DNA of 64,000 bases from NCBI GenBank assembly GCA_012838425.1, contig DUPG01000011.1, positions 1 to 64,000 on the forward strand. Reading direction: 5' to 3'. Under the pieces are notes generated by a model. It saw nothing but the letters and a program-made list of their open reading frames with translations. It had not been told where the DNA came from and did not search any database. The position numbers were made by a program, and so were the translations under genes. Shown in pieces: positions 62,700 to 64,000 of this stretch (its first letter is position 1; the number at the start of each line of letters is the position of its first letter). This stretch comes from Clostridiales bacterium. GTDB taxonomy: Bacteria; Bacillota; Clostridia; Christensenellales; CAG-138.

Positions 62700-64000
62700 A
62701 TGCGAAAAATCAAGTTACTAATCCTATGCGCGATAATATTATGTGCGCTTTTGCTTGCTAACGCGTGCGGAATGGGCGCAAGCCGCGTAAAAAGCGGCAC
62801 GAAAATTGACGGTATTGACATATCAAGCCTGACCGAAGCCGAAGCAAAGGCAAAGCTAAGCGAACACTATAACACCATGCTAAAAGAAAGCATAATCACT
62901 ATTCAGGCCGACAGAACGCACAGATACAGCGCGCAGGAGCTTGGATTTTATGTTGATTTTTCGAATGCGCTGAATTCCGCATTGAATCAGGGCCGGTTCA
63001 CAAGGTCGCATGAGTACGCTTCCGAAATCGTACTCAACCATGACGCCGCACGCGAAAAGCTTGAATCCATAGCCAACAGGGTGAACGCTGAGCCGAAAGC
63101 GCCTTCCGCCGAATATATAAATGGCGAAATCGTGTTCACAGGCGGCGAAAACGGAAAAAGGCTCGATATAAGCAATATTTTGGAACAGCTTGAAGCGGCG
63201 AAGGGCTCTGTTCTTAAAAGCGGCGCCACAATACAAGCAAGATTAGACGAAATCACATACAGCGCAGGCGTTGATATAGAAAATCTCAAAGCGAATTACA
63301 CTCTGCTTGGCGAATTCAAAACCTCGTTTTCAGAATCGCCGCTGAATGGCGAAAACAGGGTAAAAAACATAATCAAGGCAGCGCAAATGATTGACGGAGC
63401 TGTTATAAAGCCCGACGAAGAATTCAACACGAACGAAATATTAGGCGACAGGAACAAGGAAAACGGCTGGTACAAGGCGCCTGCTATTTGGAACGGAAAG
63501 TACAGGCTTGAATACGGCGGCGGTGTGTGTCAGGTTTCCTCTACTTTATATAATGCGGTGCTGCTTGCCAATTTGGAGGTTGTTGAGCGCAGACCTCATT
63601 CATGGCCTATGAGCTATGTTCCAATAGGGCGCGACGCGACAATTTCGACAGGCGGCGCGAATTTTCGCTTCAGAAACAGCACTTCAAGCGACATAATAAT
63701 AGGCGCAATAGTGGATAAACGCGCAGAAACCATTACAGTACGCATTTTCGGAAAGCATGAGGGTAATTACGCGAGGGTCGAGATACTTTCTAAAGAAGTC
63801 GATACGATAGAGGCGCCCGAGCCTGAATATATTGAGGATACCACATTAAGCGCAGGCGAACAGCGTGTAGAGCGAAAAGAGCGAACGGGCAGAAAATCCG
63901 TTACTATTAGAATTTTTTACGACGAAAGCGGAAAGGAAATCGCCCGCGAAACAGTATCGGAGGATACTTATAGGGCGATTAGGGCAAGGATTAGGGTTGG
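62700..64000 (+). CDS. VanW family lipoprotein-like protein with G5 domain (partial)
   Basis: An open frame of 433 codons runs off the right edge. It starts with a hydrophobic signal ending LLANACGMG, which resembles a lipobox. The N-terminal part looks like the peptidoglycan-binding domain found in YoaR-type proteins (GIDISSLTEAEAKAKLSE). The VanW domain follows with GGGVCQVSSTLYNAVLLANL, HSWPMSYVPIG and ISTGGANFRF. The end, TGRKSVTIRIFYDESGKEIAR, looks like the start of a G5 domain. Such proteins sit on the outside of the membrane and probably act on or bind the wall; the exact role is unknown. GAGGTGA precedes the ATG. Confidence 0.9.
   Translation, partial: MRKIKLLILCAIILCALLLANACGMGASRVKSGTKIDGIDISSLTEAEAKAKLSEHYNTMLKESIITIQADRTHRYSAQELGFYVDFSNALNSALNQGRFTRSHEYASEIVLNHDAAREKLESIANRVNAEPKAPSAEYINGEIVFTGGENGKRLDISNILEQLEAAKGSVLKSGATIQARLDEITYSAGVDIENLKANYTLLGEFKTSFSESPLNGENRVKNIIKAAQMIDGAVIKPDEEFNTNEILGDRNKENGWYKAPAIWNGKYRLEYGGGVCQVSSTLYNAVLLANLEVVERRPHSWPMSYVPIGRDATISTGGANFRFRNSTSSDIIIGAIVDKRAETITVRIFGKHEGNYARVEILSKEVDTIEAPEPEYIEDTTLSAGEQRVERKERTGRKSVTIRIFYDESGKEIARETVSEDTYRAIRARIRV

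Overview
The window reads as the chromosome of an endospore-forming member of the Bacillota, most likely class Clostridia. The evidence is SpoIIID, YabP and YabQ, two-gene (GcvPA/GcvPB) glycine dehydrogenase, T-box leaders on valS and ileS, AGGAGG ribosome sites, sigma-A promoters close to TTGACA-17-TATAAT, and bacterial parS sites. I cannot place it to genus. Coding density is ordinary, but most gaps carry families of short hairpin repeats.

Layout. 1-1.6 kb: decayed remnants of a mobile element (an open fragment off the left edge, a frameshifted ParA C-terminus, a ParB N-terminus). 1.7-6.2 kb: glycine cleavage operon gcvT-gcvH-gcvPA-gcvPB. 7.1-14.1 kb: redox and stress-type genes (DUF3892, SDR, FAD/Rieske oxidoreductase, tocopherol-cyclase-like protein, YyaL, Cu/Zn SOD, DUF378). 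14.4-16.7 kb: rpmF-yceD, an SPFH/RHH pair, tRNA-Ser(CGA). 17.1-22.8 kb: recF-gyrB-gyrA. 22.9-35 kb: rluB-type gene, a NAD synthetase with an altered glutaminase site, a Q-rich protein, an acetyltransferase, T-box-valS-folC, and ileS with its own T-box. 35.4-38.3 kb: an acyltransferase, an XRE membrane regulator and yabP-yabQ. 38.7-44.9 kb: parA-parB with four parS sites interleaved with fba, DUF1292, a phosphoesterase, a rhomboid and murG. 44.9-49.9 kb: an RNA methyltransferase, a 293-bp-period G-depleted tandem repeat, spoIIID, dnaN, and a DnaA-box cluster that looks like oriC. 49.9-52.9 kb: tilS-hpt-galE. 53-64 kb: a TraX-like protein, a truncated dockerin protein, der, ligA, ecfT-ecfA2-ecfA1, and a VanW/G5 protein running off the right edge.

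How it fits together. parS sites, parAB, dnaN, the DnaA-box region and recF-gyrBA all lie within about 33 kb, so this is very probably the replication origin neighbourhood. The usual dnaA-dnaN-recF-gyrBA string is broken up, and dnaA is not in the window. The most unusual feature is the intergenic repeat system: constant linkers (GAATGAAGAC, or AGCTAAATT) alternate with perfect small hairpins whose stems differ from one to the next. In several places these repeats supply the stop codon or the last residues of neighbouring proteins (ecfA1, the DUF3892 gene, nadE, the dockerin fragment).
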